A DNA stretch of 64,000 nt from Chitinophaga varians (GTDB lineage: Bacteria > Bacteroidota > Bacteroidia > Chitinophagales > Chitinophagaceae), in assembly GCF_014529945.1 (NCBI RefSeq), contig NZ_JACVFB010000004.1, forward strand, positions 248,001-312,000, written 5' to 3'. A model generated the notes under the pieces. It did not search any database. It saw only the letters and a list, made by a program, of their open reading frames with translations, and was not told the DNA's origin. Positions 1 through 7,866 of the stretch are shown here, piece after piece (the stretch's first letter is position 1; every line of letters begins with the position of its first letter). The position numbers and the translations under genes are program-made.

Positions 1-237
1 CTGCTGTAATCGTGTGTTCGTCACCGTGTCTCCATACTGATTGGCGAAAGCAAATGCCGGCATTACCGCTGCCTGCTGTGGCCTGCTGACGATGGTATTG
101 TCAGGGCCATACCACGGCAGCCGGGCATAACGGTCTTCTGTCCACCGCACGAGGCGATACGCCAGCAACGGGAGGCAGATAAGTACCGCTACTGCGATCT
201 TCCATGAATACAATATATGCCGGAAGTGTTGACGCAT
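1..237 (-). CDS. SCO family protein (SCO1/SenC/PrrC), N-terminal part, cut by the window edge
   Basis: The 79 visible codons start at ATG 235-237 and run off the left edge. They give a short basic N-terminus, one hydrophobic anchor at about residues 12-26, and the start of a thioredoxin-like domain (FANQYGDTVTNTRL) typical of SCO copper chaperones. The CxxxC copper motif would lie beyond the edge, so the assignment rests on this N-terminal block and on context. SCO proteins deliver copper to the CuA site of cytochrome oxidase subunit II, and the gene follows subunit I directly: the oxidase stop codon (239-241) ends one base before this start. The tight spacing suggests translational coupling. 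I am fairly confident. Confidence 0.75.
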   Translation of the reverse strand, partial: MRQHFRHILYSWKIAVAVLICLPLLAYRLVRWTEDRYARLPWYGPDNTIVSRPQQAAVMPAFAFANQYGDTVTNTRLQQ

Positions 238-238
238 G

Positions 239-1921
239 TCATGGTTTTTTAGTCACGATGGGCGTGGGATCGGTCGGTAAATAGGGCGGCGCCTTTTTAC
301 CGGTATTATTCAGCGCATCGGAGATGGCGGGCAGATAAGTCATGAAGAGGATAAAGCCCATCACGATCAGCCAGGGCTGGAACGTGTCGAACAAAGGAAT
401 ACGTTTTTCTTCATGGAGGCTTTCACTCACCGGGAAATCGATCATCGGCGCAGCGGTGCGCTTGCGCAGGAAAGTACCGAAGAACACGATGAAATATAGA
501 AAGCCTGCGGCAAACATAATACCGCCGCCGGCCAGTCCCAGCATACTGGAGATCACCCAGTACGGATGATACTGCTCACTGGCGGGGTTGAGATAAGTAA
601 GCCCCATATTGGTGCGGCGGGGTTCTCCCATCAGTCCGCCCCACATCAGCCCGGTAGAGAAAATCAGCACCCCTACGGTCCACAAATAAGGTACAATGGT
701 ATTGATAGCCGGCAGGTATATCTTTTTACCGGTGAGCTGCGATACCAGGAAAATCGACATGCCCAGGATGGCCAGGAATACCGGGCCGGCTACAGTAAGG
801 TGAAAATGTCCGGGTATAAAGGAGGTATTGTGTACGGTGTTGTTCAGTGAATAGGAGGCGTTGACGAGCCCTGTCAGTCCGCCGAAAATAAACAGGATCA
901 GCCCATTGATCAGGTAGCCGAAAAGGAACACGTCTTTGCGGAAGAACGGCAGCTTCCATATCCAGGTGTAGAGCCCCCGGCCACCCCGCAGCCACGACGC
1001 ATGCTCCAGCGAAGCAGCAATGGTGAAGGCGGTGATGAAACTGGGAATAGCTACGGCGAAAGTGAGCAGCGACTGAGTGAGTTTAATGCCTCTGCCGATG
1101 GAAGGATCGCCAAACTGATGATGCACCCCGATCGGAATAGAGAACAGCAGAAAAAGAAAGAAGGCAATACGCCCTGCTGTGCCGGAATAGAGCTTGCCAC
1201 CAGCCAGTTTGGGCAGCATGGTGTAAAACATGATATAGGCGGGCAGCAACCAGAAATATACCAGCGCATGGCCAAAGAACCAGAACAGCGTACGTGCCAG
1301 CATCACGTTTACGCCGGCTGTCCACCCCAGGCTCCAGGGCACCAGCAATACCAACACTTCGTAAGCTACCGCCAGCGTGCACACGAACCAGATGGTAAAA
1401 TTGACCAATGTGCCGATCACGGCCAGCGGCGTGTTCTCCTCCCTGTGCTCCCTTTTCCAGCGTACATATATGACGGCCCAGTCCCAGTAGGCCACCCAGG
1501 ACCCTACAATTAACATAGCGGTACCGATGTAAAAAGCCGGATGCGCTTTCAGCGGCGGGTAGAAGGTATATAAGACCGAGGCTTTGCCCGACAGCATGGC
1601 GGCCGCGGCCATCAGGGTGCCGACTACCATCAGCAGCAACGACAACATCGAGGCCTTACGGCCCGGTTCACGCTTCAGGAAATAGGCGATGGTAGCATGA
1701 CCAAAAGCCACGGCAAAGAAAGTGGTGAGCACAATGGCGTTGATCACCCCGTGCAGTGTAAGACCCTGGTAATAGTCCAGTTTGGCCACTGACGCCTGAT
1801 GGATCACGCCGGCACGGTAGATCACCTGCATCAACCCGTGATAAATGCCAATGGTGAGTAACAATACCGGTACAAACAGTTCTGCAAGAATGATGTTCTT
1901 AAGGTAGCTGCTTACATTCAT
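239..1921 (-). CDS. Cytochrome c oxidase subunit I, b(o/a)3-like heme-copper oxidase
   Basis: A 560-residue, highly hydrophobic protein with about 13-14 membrane segments and all the haem-copper ligands. The low-spin haem histidine is H57 (TLHGVIN). The CuB histidine is H218 in FFGHALVYFW, with Y222 in the H-x3-Y arrangement of the cross-linked His-Tyr pair. The other CuB histidines are H267-H268 (VHHQF). The haem ligands H372 and H374 lie in GHFHLTVAGP. The GHAxVYFW form and the short subunit II point to the ba3 (B-type) class rather than aa3 or cbb3. It reduces O2 to water at the inner membrane with electrons from cytochrome c or a copper protein. It starts 6 bases after the subunit II stop codon in the same minus-strand operon. 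Confidence 0.93.
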   Translation of the reverse strand: MNVSSYLKNIILAELFVPVLLLTIGIYHGLMQVIYRAGVIHQASVAKLDYYQGLTLHGVINAIVLTTFFAVAFGHATIAYFLKREPGRKASMLSLLLMVVGTLMAAAAMLSGKASVLYTFYPPLKAHPAFYIGTAMLIVGSWVAYWDWAVIYVRWKREHREENTPLAVIGTLVNFTIWFVCTLAVAYEVLVLLVPWSLGWTAGVNVMLARTLFWFFGHALVYFWLLPAYIMFYTMLPKLAGGKLYSGTAGRIAFFLFLLFSIPIGVHHQFGDPSIGRGIKLTQSLLTFAVAIPSFITAFTIAASLEHASWLRGGRGLYTWIWKLPFFRKDVFLFGYLINGLILFIFGGLTGLVNASYSLNNTVHNTSFIPGHFHLTVAGPVFLAILGMSIFLVSQLTGKKIYLPAINTIVPYLWTVGVLIFSTGLMWGGLMGEPRRTNMGLTYLNPASEQYHPYWVISSMLGLAGGGIMFAAGFLYFIVFFGTFLRKRTAAPMIDFPVSESLHEEKRIPLFDTFQPWLIVMGFILFMTYLPAISDALNNTGKKAPPYLPTDPTPIVTKKP

Positions 1922-1927
1922 CGCGAC

Positions 1928-2380
1928 TTATTTTTTAGGATAATTGACAATTATTTCCGCCTGCATGTTCTGATGGCCCGTGCCACAAAATTCATGACAT
2001 ACCACTTTATAGACGCCCGGCTGATCAAACCGCACGGTGGTTTTAGCCACGCCACCCGGAACGCCCATCAGGTTCACATTTTTGTTGTAGATGTCGAAGC
2101 CGTGCACCACATCCTGCGAGGTGAGGAACAGGTCCACCTCGCTGCCCACCGGTATATAGGTGATGGCCGGTTCAAAGCTCCACATCCGGGCCACGTAAAA
2201 GATCTGGTAGGTGGTTTTGTCGATCTGATTGACCCGCGCAGTTTCGTACGATTTGTCGTAGGGGAGGCATTCCGTGACGTCCGCCTTCCGGGCGCCTAGG
2301 GCGTAAAACAGTGAAAAAATAAAGAGGCCGGATAACAGTAATGCCGCAATGATGACGTTCCGTTCAAATTTGTCGATCAT
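1928..2380 (-). CDS. Cytochrome c oxidase subunit II with CuA domain
   Basis: A 150-residue protein with a single N-terminal membrane anchor (about residues 8-29) and a periplasmic cupredoxin domain. The complete binuclear CuA site is visible: H93 (VVHGF), then C128, E130, C132, H136 and M139 in VCHEFCGTGHQNM. One anchor instead of two is typical of ba3-type subunit II. It accepts electrons from a soluble donor and passes them to subunit I. It lies between the IIa-like gene (11 bases upstream) and subunit I (6 bases downstream). No C-terminal cytochrome c domain is fused to it. Confidence 0.93.
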   Translation of the reverse strand: MIDKFERNVIIAALLLSGLFIFSLFYALGARKADVTECLPYDKSYETARVNQIDKTTYQIFYVARMWSFEPAITYIPVGSEVDLFLTSQDVVHGFDIYNKNVNLMGVPGGVAKTTVRFDQPGVYKVVCHEFCGTGHQNMQAEIIVNYPKK

Positions 2381-2391
2381 GAGGAAACAGT

Positions 2392-2517
2392 TTATATCCT
2401 GGAAAGCATGAGGAAATAGATACCGAACCAGATTATCAGTCCCAGTACCACCAGCAGGGCGAAGAAAGCAATAGCGCCGCGGGGAACGAATTTTTCCGGG
2501 TTGTTGGATGCTTGCAT
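2392..2517 (-). CDS. Small single-span membrane protein, cytochrome c oxidase subunit IIa-like
   Basis: A 41-codon reading frame from ATG 2515-2517 to TAA 2392-2394. The protein has a short polar N-terminus (MQASNNPEKFVPRG), one hydrophobic helix (about residues 15-37) and a basic end. Its size, single helix and place directly before CuA subunit II match the accessory subunit IIa of ba3-type oxidases, which supplies the helix missing from their short subunit II. There are no catalytic residues to test, so the call depends on topology and context. It is probably the first gene of the operon, since 125 bases of non-coding DNA precede it. Confidence 0.7.
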   Translation of the reverse strand: MQASNNPEKFVPRGAIAFFALLVVLGLIIWFGIYFLMLSRI

Positions 2518-2542
2518 AAAACAGGATTTAAATAGATATCTC

Positions 2543-2555
2543 TTTGTTATACAAA
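2543..2555. promoter_or_regulatory. Palindrome TTTGT-TAT-ACAAA upstream of the oxidase operon
   Basis: A perfect 5-base inverted repeat with a 3-base centre, 26 bases upstream of the IIa-like start codon. A similar element (TTTGT-GTAT-ACAAA) stands before the polysaccharide deacetylase gene at 44432-44445. It may be an operator. No regulator can be named. Confidence 0.3.
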
Positions 2556-2594
2556 CAATCAATAGAAATGTTTGATGTTTTAACCTGGGAAGAC

Positions 2595-2620
2595 AAAAAA
2601 GCCCCGGGGATGCCGGGGCT
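2595..2620 (-). terminator. Rho-independent terminator after the 3-hydroxyacyl-CoA dehydrogenase gene
   Basis: A perfect 8-bp stem (AGCCCCGG/CCGGGGCT, 2600-2607 with 2613-2620) with a 5-base loop. On the minus strand it is followed by a run of six U (2595-2600). It lies 22 bases past the stop codon of the minus-strand gene ending at 2643 and separates that unit from the oxidase operon. Confidence 0.9.
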
Positions 2621-2642
2621 GATTATTGGTTGATTGGGCTGT

Positions 2643-3539
2643 TTATTTCAGAAAACCGGGTTGCCGGTAAGTTGGGTCAGGATATTTATAGAAACCTTCT
2701 CCGGTGGCGGTACCAAGTTTCCCTTTGTCGATAAAATTCTCTTTCAGAAAAGCGGCTGCTTTGGCTTTCTCCGGGTCTTTGGTCTTTTCAGCGGTCATGT
2801 TGGTGATGTTGTAAGCCGTGGTAAGACCTACCACATCCAGGATGCCGAACGGTCCCAAGGGCGCGCCGGTAGCTACCATCCAGGTTTTGTCGATGGTCTC
2901 CACATCGGCAACGCCTCTTACCAGCAGCGTAGTAGCTGCGTCGAGTAGTGGCACCAGCAGGGAGTTGACGATATAACCGGGTTGTTCTTTATGTAACGGG
3001 AGTGCTACCATGCCAATAGATTTGGCGAAGGCCACTACGGTATCGAAGGTGGTTTTAGCTGTTCCCGGGTGCCCCATGATCTCGGCGGTATTGTGTTTCC
3101 AGATTTCATTGGCAAAGTGCAGTGACAGAAAACGGTCCGGTCTTCCGGTGGCTGCCGCAAACTGGCTGGGCAGCAGCGTGGAGGAGTTGGTCGCGAATAT
3201 CGTATCCGGACCCGCCACGGCGGCTAATTTTTGATAAAATTCCGTTTTGATGGCCGGGTTTTCCGGGATCGCTTCTATCAGCAGTTCAGCGCCTTTTACA
3301 GCGGCAGCCAGATCGGTGAAGTAATGGATGCGTCCCAGCGCTGCTTCGGTATCTGCTTTTTCAAGGCCGAGGTCGCGCTGATAGGCGCCTGCCAGTTGCT
3401 GAAGCGTGGCTTTGGCTTTTTCGAGTACGGCATCGTTGATATCGTACACATGGACCTGATACTGGTGGACCGCGGTCTGGAAGGCTATCTGAGCGCCTAA
3501 TACGCCGCTGCCGGCCACGGTAACTGTTTTTATGTTCAT
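2643..3539 (-). CDS. 3-hydroxyacyl-CoA dehydrogenase (3-hydroxybutyryl-CoA dehydrogenase type)
   Basis: A 298-residue protein, the usual length for single-domain 3-hydroxybutyryl-CoA dehydrogenases. The NAD-binding loop GSGVLG is at residues 10-15, followed by the acidic end of the second strand (VYDIND). The central region (LHFANEIWKHNTAEIMGHPGT, read as two overlapping motifs) holds the catalytic histidine of the family, and the C-terminal helical domain begins with PLGPFGILDVVGL. It oxidises L-3-hydroxyacyl-CoA to the 3-keto form with NAD+. It starts 31 bases after the oleate hydratase stop on the same strand, so the two are probably co-transcribed. A stem-loop terminator follows. Confidence 0.9.
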   Translation of the reverse strand: MNIKTVTVAGSGVLGAQIAFQTAVHQYQVHVYDINDAVLEKAKATLQQLAGAYQRDLGLEKADTEAALGRIHYFTDLAAAVKGAELLIEAIPENPAIKTEFYQKLAAVAGPDTIFATNSSTLLPSQFAAATGRPDRFLSLHFANEIWKHNTAEIMGHPGTAKTTFDTVVAFAKSIGMVALPLHKEQPGYIVNSLLVPLLDAATTLLVRGVADVETIDKTWMVATGAPLGPFGILDVVGLTTAYNITNMTAEKTKDPEKAKAAAFLKENFIDKGKLGTATGEGFYKYPDPTYRQPGFLK

Positions 3540-3570
3540 AAACTAAGATTGTTGCGGTGATGAAATTCGA

Positions 3571-5154
3571 TTAACGGTAAGCGGTATGTACAGCTTTGGC
3601 CAACACGTCGGGGCGGCGGTTGTAAGGCGTTACCGGCGCCACTTCCCGGTCTATATTGAGCAGGGTGTATACCGCTGTACGGGCGGCCCTCACGGAGTAT
3701 TCTTCTGTAAAAACCATGTCCTGCGGGATCTCCACAAACTGGCTGATCATCGCCAGGTTGGTGGAGCCTCTGGGCACTACCGGCGGCCGGTCGGACTTGG
3801 CATGCGGCTGAAACAGCGCATCGATGTAGGGCATCATGACCGGAATGACATTCACTACACTTTCTTTGATCTCTGCTTCATGTTGCTCAAAATGCAGGTG
3901 GTGGACCAGCTCTGTGAGGATTTCCTCGCCGGTACAGTCGATCATCCGTTTCTGCACAAAATCGCCGGTTTTATCGGGATAGAGGCCGTAGCCCCAGAAG
4001 ATAGTGGTATCGTCGCCCTGTGCTTTAAAATGCGGCTGCGCGGCCACCACGATAGACATCCGCCAGGAAGAGTCTCTGAACGTCATCAGTGCGCCACTTC
4101 CGGGTTTGTTGCCGGAGAAGGCTTCAATGAGCTGCAGCATTTTATTGCCCCGGAAGGTGGCGGTAAAGGAGTACCATTTTGTTTCATCGGGTTTGCCGAA
4201 GAATGGGTCCGGGTTACCGAGGCGTGGTTTTTTTAGCGCAATTTTTTTCCAGAGCTCAAAAGAAGGTGGATTGTCCGGCAGATAACGGGCCGGCGTTTTG
4301 TAGTCACCGTTGTTGGAGTTGTCGGTGATACAGCCATTGGTAAAGAAACAGAGATCGCCTTCCTGTAAGGCGATGCTGCCTGTCTGCCCATCGGCATCCT
4401 GATATTGGATAGCCGTTACCGTTATACCGTTGTCGTCTTTGAAAATAAGATCGGTCACGGTCCTCTTCAGGGAGTAATCGACCCCGAATTTGTCGAGGTG
4501 TTTTTTGATGGGCAGGATCACGGATTCATATTGGTTGTAAGGTGTTCTGGTGACGCCTTCCAACGTGTCTATCCTGGAGAACTCGAGGATCATGCGGTTC
4601 ATGTATCTTCTGAATTCAAAGAGGCTGGACCATTCCTGCCAGGCAAAAGTTGTTTGCCACATGTACCAGAAATTGGTGGTGAAGAAGTGATCGCCAAACC
4701 ATTCACGGATGGTCATGTGGTCCAGTTCATGTTCATCGGTGAAGAACAGTTTGAGCATCTTCATACGGTCGTCATGATCAAAGCCCATAGAATGTACTTC
4801 GAGGATCTTGCCGTATTTGTCGATCAGCCTGGCTTTTGCGTGAGTGGGGTTGGCGTGATCGAAGGCCAGTATCTCGTCTTTCACGGAGATATTGGGTATT
4901 TCGAGAGAGGGGATGCGGCTGGTGAGGTCCCAGAAATTCTCATACGTTTCTTCGTTGAGCATTCTGCCGCCGCGGCATACGAAGCCTTCCTGTTTGCCGC
5001 CGGCGCCGTCGTTGCTGCCACCGAGGATAGGCAGTGCTTCAATGATATGAATGTTTTCTCCTTTGAAACCTGCATCTTCAATCAGGTAAACGGCTGCAGC
5101 CAGTGAAGCGAGGCCTCCGCCTACGAAATAGGCGTGTTTGTTGCTATCGTGCAT
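3571..5154 (-). CDS. ohyA: Oleate hydratase (myosin-cross-reactive antigen family)
   Basis: A 527-residue flavoprotein matching the oleate hydratase family in length and in landmark motifs. These are the FAD-binding GGGLASLAAA (residues 12-21), GGSNDGAGG (45-53), RGGRMLNEETYENFWDL (61-77, the region that supplies a catalytic glutamate in characterised enzymes), FFTNGCITDN, and a C-terminal block ending VVPRGSTNLAMISQFVE. The enzyme adds water to the cis-9 double bond of oleate to give 10-hydroxystearate, and FAD plays a structural role. I chose ATG 5152-5154; two codons upstream lies only a TTG. It heads a two-gene unit with a 3-hydroxyacyl-CoA dehydrogenase. This suggests processing of hydroxylated fatty acids or detoxification of free unsaturated fatty acids. 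Confidence 0.95.
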   Translation of the reverse strand: MHDSNKHAYFVGGGLASLAAAVYLIEDAGFKGENIHIIEALPILGGSNDGAGGKQEGFVCRGGRMLNEETYENFWDLTSRIPSLEIPNISVKDEILAFDHANPTHAKARLIDKYGKILEVHSMGFDHDDRMKMLKLFFTDEHELDHMTIREWFGDHFFTTNFWYMWQTTFAWQEWSSLFEFRRYMNRMILEFSRIDTLEGVTRTPYNQYESVILPIKKHLDKFGVDYSLKRTVTDLIFKDDNGITVTAIQYQDADGQTGSIALQEGDLCFFTNGCITDNSNNGDYKTPARYLPDNPPSFELWKKIALKKPRLGNPDPFFGKPDETKWYSFTATFRGNKMLQLIEAFSGNKPGSGALMTFRDSSWRMSIVVAAQPHFKAQGDDTTIFWGYGLYPDKTGDFVQKRMIDCTGEEILTELVHHLHFEQHEAEIKESVVNVIPVMMPYIDALFQPHAKSDRPPVVPRGSTNLAMISQFVEIPQDMVFTEEYSVRAARTAVYTLLNIDREVAPVTPYNRRPDVLAKAVHTAYR

Positions 5155-5223
5155 AATCAATCAATTTAAGCGGTTTAACGGAGTAGTGTGAAGTGTTAAC
5201 AACCGGGTGGTTGTTTTGTTGTG

Positions 5224-5883
5224 TTAAATGTGCGGGATTACTGCAGTGGTGTACAACGAGTACATTTTCCAGCCGAGCGTTTCATACAAAGCTTTACCGG
5301 CGGGCGTGGCCACGAGTATGCCCTTGCTGATGCCACGCGAGACAGCTTCGATGGTGAGGGCGGTCATAACGGCGCTTCCCAGTCCGCGACGCTGATGTGC
5401 CGGCGTAGTGGCGATGCGGTCGTAAATAATATAGTCGTCAACGATAGCCAGCTGACCATTGGCAGCAGTTTCGCCGTTGGCTGCGTATATGGTGGCAGTG
5501 GGGCCGGCGCTGGCAGCATCAACAGACAGGGAGTATCCTTCGGGCAACTGTAAACGGGGAGCGTGAGCAGGCAGCGTGAGGGTCATCATGAATCCGGGTC
5601 GCTGTATCTCCCAGCGAGGGGGAAGCACTGGTCTTACAAGAGACGCCGGGGCACATATTTTCAGAAAAACAGCCGGTTGGAAAATGGTGTTGGCAAAGTG
5701 AAATAAACCGGGGCCCAGTGCAGAAAAAACGTATCGCTTTTGCTGGTCAGGCCATCCTACATCTACCCGGAGTCCGCCGTGGTCGGCTATTGGAGGAGGG
5801 AGTTCCCGCGCCAGTGACCAACCTTTCAGCCATGTTTCCACTACATGAGGGTCTGCTTGCTCATATGTTTCATCTGTTGTCAT
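5224..5883 (-). CDS. GNAT family N-acetyltransferase
   Basis: About 219 residues from ATG 5881-5883. An in-frame ATG at 5923-5925 would add 14 residues, but the shorter start fits the beginning of recognisable soluble sequence (MTTDETYEQADPHVVETW). The acetyl-CoA-binding motif A is clear near the C-terminus: HQRRGLGSAVMTALTIEA, preceded by the beta strand AIVDDYIIYDRIAT. The N-terminal half looks like a weaker second GNAT-like or accessory domain, as in some double-domain acetyltransferases. The substrate cannot be inferred. It is on its own between oleate hydratase and a divergent peroxiredoxin. Confidence 0.8.
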   Translation of the reverse strand: MTTDETYEQADPHVVETWLKGWSLARELPPPIADHGGLRVDVGWPDQQKRYVFSALGPGLFHFANTIFQPAVFLKICAPASLVRPVLPPRWEIQRPGFMMTLTLPAHAPRLQLPEGYSLSVDAASAGPTATIYAANGETAANGQLAIVDDYIIYDRIATTPAHQRRGLGSAVMTALTIEAVSRGISKGILVATPAGKALYETLGWKMYSLYTTAVIPHI

Positions 5884-5979
5884 GAGGCTCAATAAAGGTA
5901 GGCATTTGATGTCTCCCAAAAACATCTGTTATAGTAAAATATTCAAATTCTGTATCTGTTACATATTCTCTCAGCAGGC

Positions 5980-5987
5980 TAATTTTG
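5980..5987 (+). promoter_or_regulatory. Bacteroidota -7 element (TAATTTTG) for the peroxiredoxin gene
   Basis: An exact TAnnTTTG match. No convincing TTG is found 19-20 bases upstream. It abuts the first in-frame ATG (5988), which argues for one of the later ATG codons (5997 or 6006) as the true start. Confidence 0.45.
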
Positions 5988-6005
5988 ATGTCAAAAATGG
6001 AAATC

Positions 6006-6569
6006 ATGGAAACAGACCTGACTTATTTACCGCCCAATCTGCCTGTACCTGAAGACGACGGCGCCTGTGATCATCTGGACGGCCTGCAGATACCCGATAT
6101 ACAATTACCGGCTACCGATGGCACCATGGTGTCTCTGCGCGATATCCCCGGAAGACTGGTGATTTACTGTTATCCGATGACAGGACCTTCTCATATCCCG
6201 CTGCCACCGGGATGGGACGAAATACCCGGCGCCCGCGGATGCACGCCACAGGCCTGCTCTTTCCGGGACCACTATCAGGAACTGCAACAGTTAAATACCA
6301 CCGTCTTTGGTATGAGCACGCAATCACCGGAGATGCAGCGCTCCGAACGGGAACGCATACACTTGCCCTTTCATTTGCTGAGCGATGAACAAAGACATTT
6401 CAGCGAAGCGCTGCAACTGCCCATGCATTACGTGGAGGAGCTGGTACTTTTCAAAAGGGTGACGCTGGTCTTCGAAAACGGATACATCCGCCGGTATTTT
6501 TACCCGGTATTCCCGCCGGATAAACATATCGATGAGGTATTGGCTTATCTGAAGACTGCTACCAGGTAA
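6006..6569 (+). CDS. Peroxiredoxin, BCP/PrxQ-like redoxin
   Basis: About 187 residues with a thioredoxin-fold redoxin domain (LPATDGTMVSLRDIPGRLVI). The active-site loop is PGARGCTPQACSFRD, with peroxidatic C79 and a second cysteine C84 five residues later. That is the intra-helix C-x4-C arrangement of BCP/PrxQ enzymes. The loop before the peroxidatic cysteine is longer than in standard BCP (PMTGPSHIPLPPGWDEIPGARG). It should reduce hydroperoxides with thioredoxin as donor. In-frame ATGs exist at 5988, 5997 and 6006. The last was chosen because a TAnnTTTG box overlaps the region just before 5988. Confidence 0.85.
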   Translation: METDLTYLPPNLPVPEDDGACDHLDGLQIPDIQLPATDGTMVSLRDIPGRLVIYCYPMTGPSHIPLPPGWDEIPGARGCTPQACSFRDHYQELQQLNTTVFGMSTQSPEMQRSERERIHLPFHLLSDEQRHFSEALQLPMHYVEELVLFKRVTLVFENGYIRRYFYPVFPPDKHIDEVLAYLKTATR

Positions 6570-6582
6570 GCCCGCTTTTGTT

Positions 6583-6590
6583 TATTTTTG
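6583..6590 (+). promoter_or_regulatory. Bacteroidota -7 element (TATTTTTG) for the NUDIX gene
   Basis: An exact TAnnTTTG match only 4 bases before the ATG at 6595. If it is functional, the transcript would start at or next to the start codon (leaderless). No -33 TTG is seen at the usual spacing. Confidence 0.4.
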
Positions 6591-6594
6591 TGAG

Positions 6595-6999
6595 ATGAAT
6601 TACATAGACTGTGTTGGCCTGATTGTAGTAGAAAACAACCAACTGTTATTGGCTTTCAGTAAGAATAAAGGCGCCTGGTACCTGCCGGGTGGAAAAGTGG
6701 ATGCCGGCGAAACGCCGCTGCAAGCCATGCAGCGGGAAATAAAGGAAGAGCTGAATATGGACCTCCCGGAAGACAGCCTGCAATGGTACTATCACATTAC
6801 GGCGCCCGCTTTTGGCGAAAAGGACCTGCAGATGCGGCAGAACTGCTTCCTGCATCAGTTGCGGCAAACACCGCAACCTTCGGCTGAAATTGGCGCCGTG
6901 CGTTTCTTTAGCCTCGAGGCGTATCAAAAAGAGCCCCATCAGGTGCGCGGCGTATTGCTGGCATTTGAAAAACTGCAACAGGACGGCCTGGTCGATTAA
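6595..6999 (+). CDS. NUDIX hydrolase
   Basis: A 134-residue single-domain protein. The Nudix box is complete: GGKVDAGETPLQAMQREIKEEL at about residues 32-53 (quoted here as GGKVDAGETPL and QREIKEEL), giving the G-x5-E-x7-RE-x2-EE pattern that binds the catalytic metal. The N-terminal strand (DCVGLIVVENNQLLLA) and the W-Y-L-PGG approach to the box are standard. It hydrolyses a nucleoside-diphosphate-linked substrate that cannot be named from sequence. It is followed 9 bases later by a gene of unknown function on the same strand, so the two probably form an operon. Confidence 0.92.
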   Translation: MNYIDCVGLIVVENNQLLLAFSKNKGAWYLPGGKVDAGETPLQAMQREIKEELNMDLPEDSLQWYYHITAPAFGEKDLQMRQNCFLHQLRQTPQPSAEIGAVRFFSLEAYQKEPHQVRGVLLAFEKLQQDGLVD

Positions 7000-7008
7000 C
7001 TGCCTATT

Positions 7009-7785
7009 ATGAAAATTATCCGTCACAACGATCATCTCGACATTGTTCCGGAAGAAGGGGAGGAGATCACCCTTCATCGTGAAACAGTATACCCCGACAG
7101 GATCGTGGTCTTCAAACGCTTATCTGATATCGCCTGGCAGGAAATTCATTTCGATAAAAACAATGGAGCGCTGATCAGCCGGGAAGATCGCGCACGCACC
7201 CTGCCATCTTTCCAATACCATTTCGATGAGGTGGACATGGTGGCCGTGATAGACTATATTTTTATCGATGAAGCCAACACCAATGCCTGGTCATATCCTC
7301 ACAGGGATGTAGAGACCATCCGCATCAAACTGTTCCGAAATGCCCGCGTGGTGCAGTACTGCACGGAAATTGACCGGATAAATGCCAGAACAGTCAATCA
7401 CTTCGAAAAAGCCAAACGGCAGGTAGACGCCTTGTTGCAACAGGAAGCCAGTAAGCGGCAGTATGATATGTTCCTGCGGGAAACTTACACCCACTGGACC
7501 GCGGAACATAAAATTGAATATCACTACCGCCGCATCCTCTTCGAAGACAGGATGCAGGGAGGCTACCCGTCTGGTTATACCAGTCCTGCTGCTCCCTACT
7601 TCTCCAAATGGTTCATGGACACCTTCGCCGCCTATAACCCTGACTACATCGGTACCTTACAAGGCATCGCCAAACAGTTCGATATCCATATCACCGACGC
7701 CCTGTTGCGGGAAATGGTCCGTTATGAAACCAACAGCGACGAATGGCAGACTATCGCCGGTCAGCTTGGGCTGCTGGATAAATAG
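7009..7785 (+). CDS. Hypothetical protein
   Basis: I do not recognise this 258-residue protein. It has no signal peptide, no membrane segment and no cysteine pattern. The N-terminal half is rich in beta-type and acidic sequence (MKIIRHNDHLDIVPEEGEEI). The middle (about 125-155) is a charged helix (HFEKAKRQVDALLQQEASKRQ). The last third is aromatic-rich (AAPYFSKWFMDTFAAYNPDYI). Composition is that of a soluble cytoplasmic protein, and codon use is like its neighbours. It starts 9 bases after the NUDIX stop codon and is probably co-transcribed with it. Confidence 0.75.
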   Translation: MKIIRHNDHLDIVPEEGEEITLHRETVYPDRIVVFKRLSDIAWQEIHFDKNNGALISREDRARTLPSFQYHFDEVDMVAVIDYIFIDEANTNAWSYPHRDVETIRIKLFRNARVVQYCTEIDRINARTVNHFEKAKRQVDALLQQEASKRQYDMFLRETYTHWTAEHKIEYHYRRILFEDRMQGGYPSGYTSPAAPYFSKWFMDTFAAYNPDYIGTLQGIAKQFDIHITDALLREMVRYETNSDEWQTIAGQLGLLDK

Positions 7786-7866
7786 CGGTGACGGCTATAC
7801 GAAGTCAATTCATTTTTGTAATCCCCGGGAGAAATTCTAAGTTTACAGCCCATTAATACTACCGCC

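Noticed and set aside
1001..1513. A 170-codon open frame on the plus strand within the cytochrome oxidase subunit I gene
   Set aside because: The minus strand holds all haem and copper ligands; the plus frame has no credible start or motif.
239..2517. An aa3- or cbb3-type cytochrome oxidase
   Set aside because: There is no subunit III, no CcoO/CcoP haem protein and no two-helix subunit II. The one-helix CuA subunit with a 41-residue partner and the GHAxVYFW motif fit the ba3 class.
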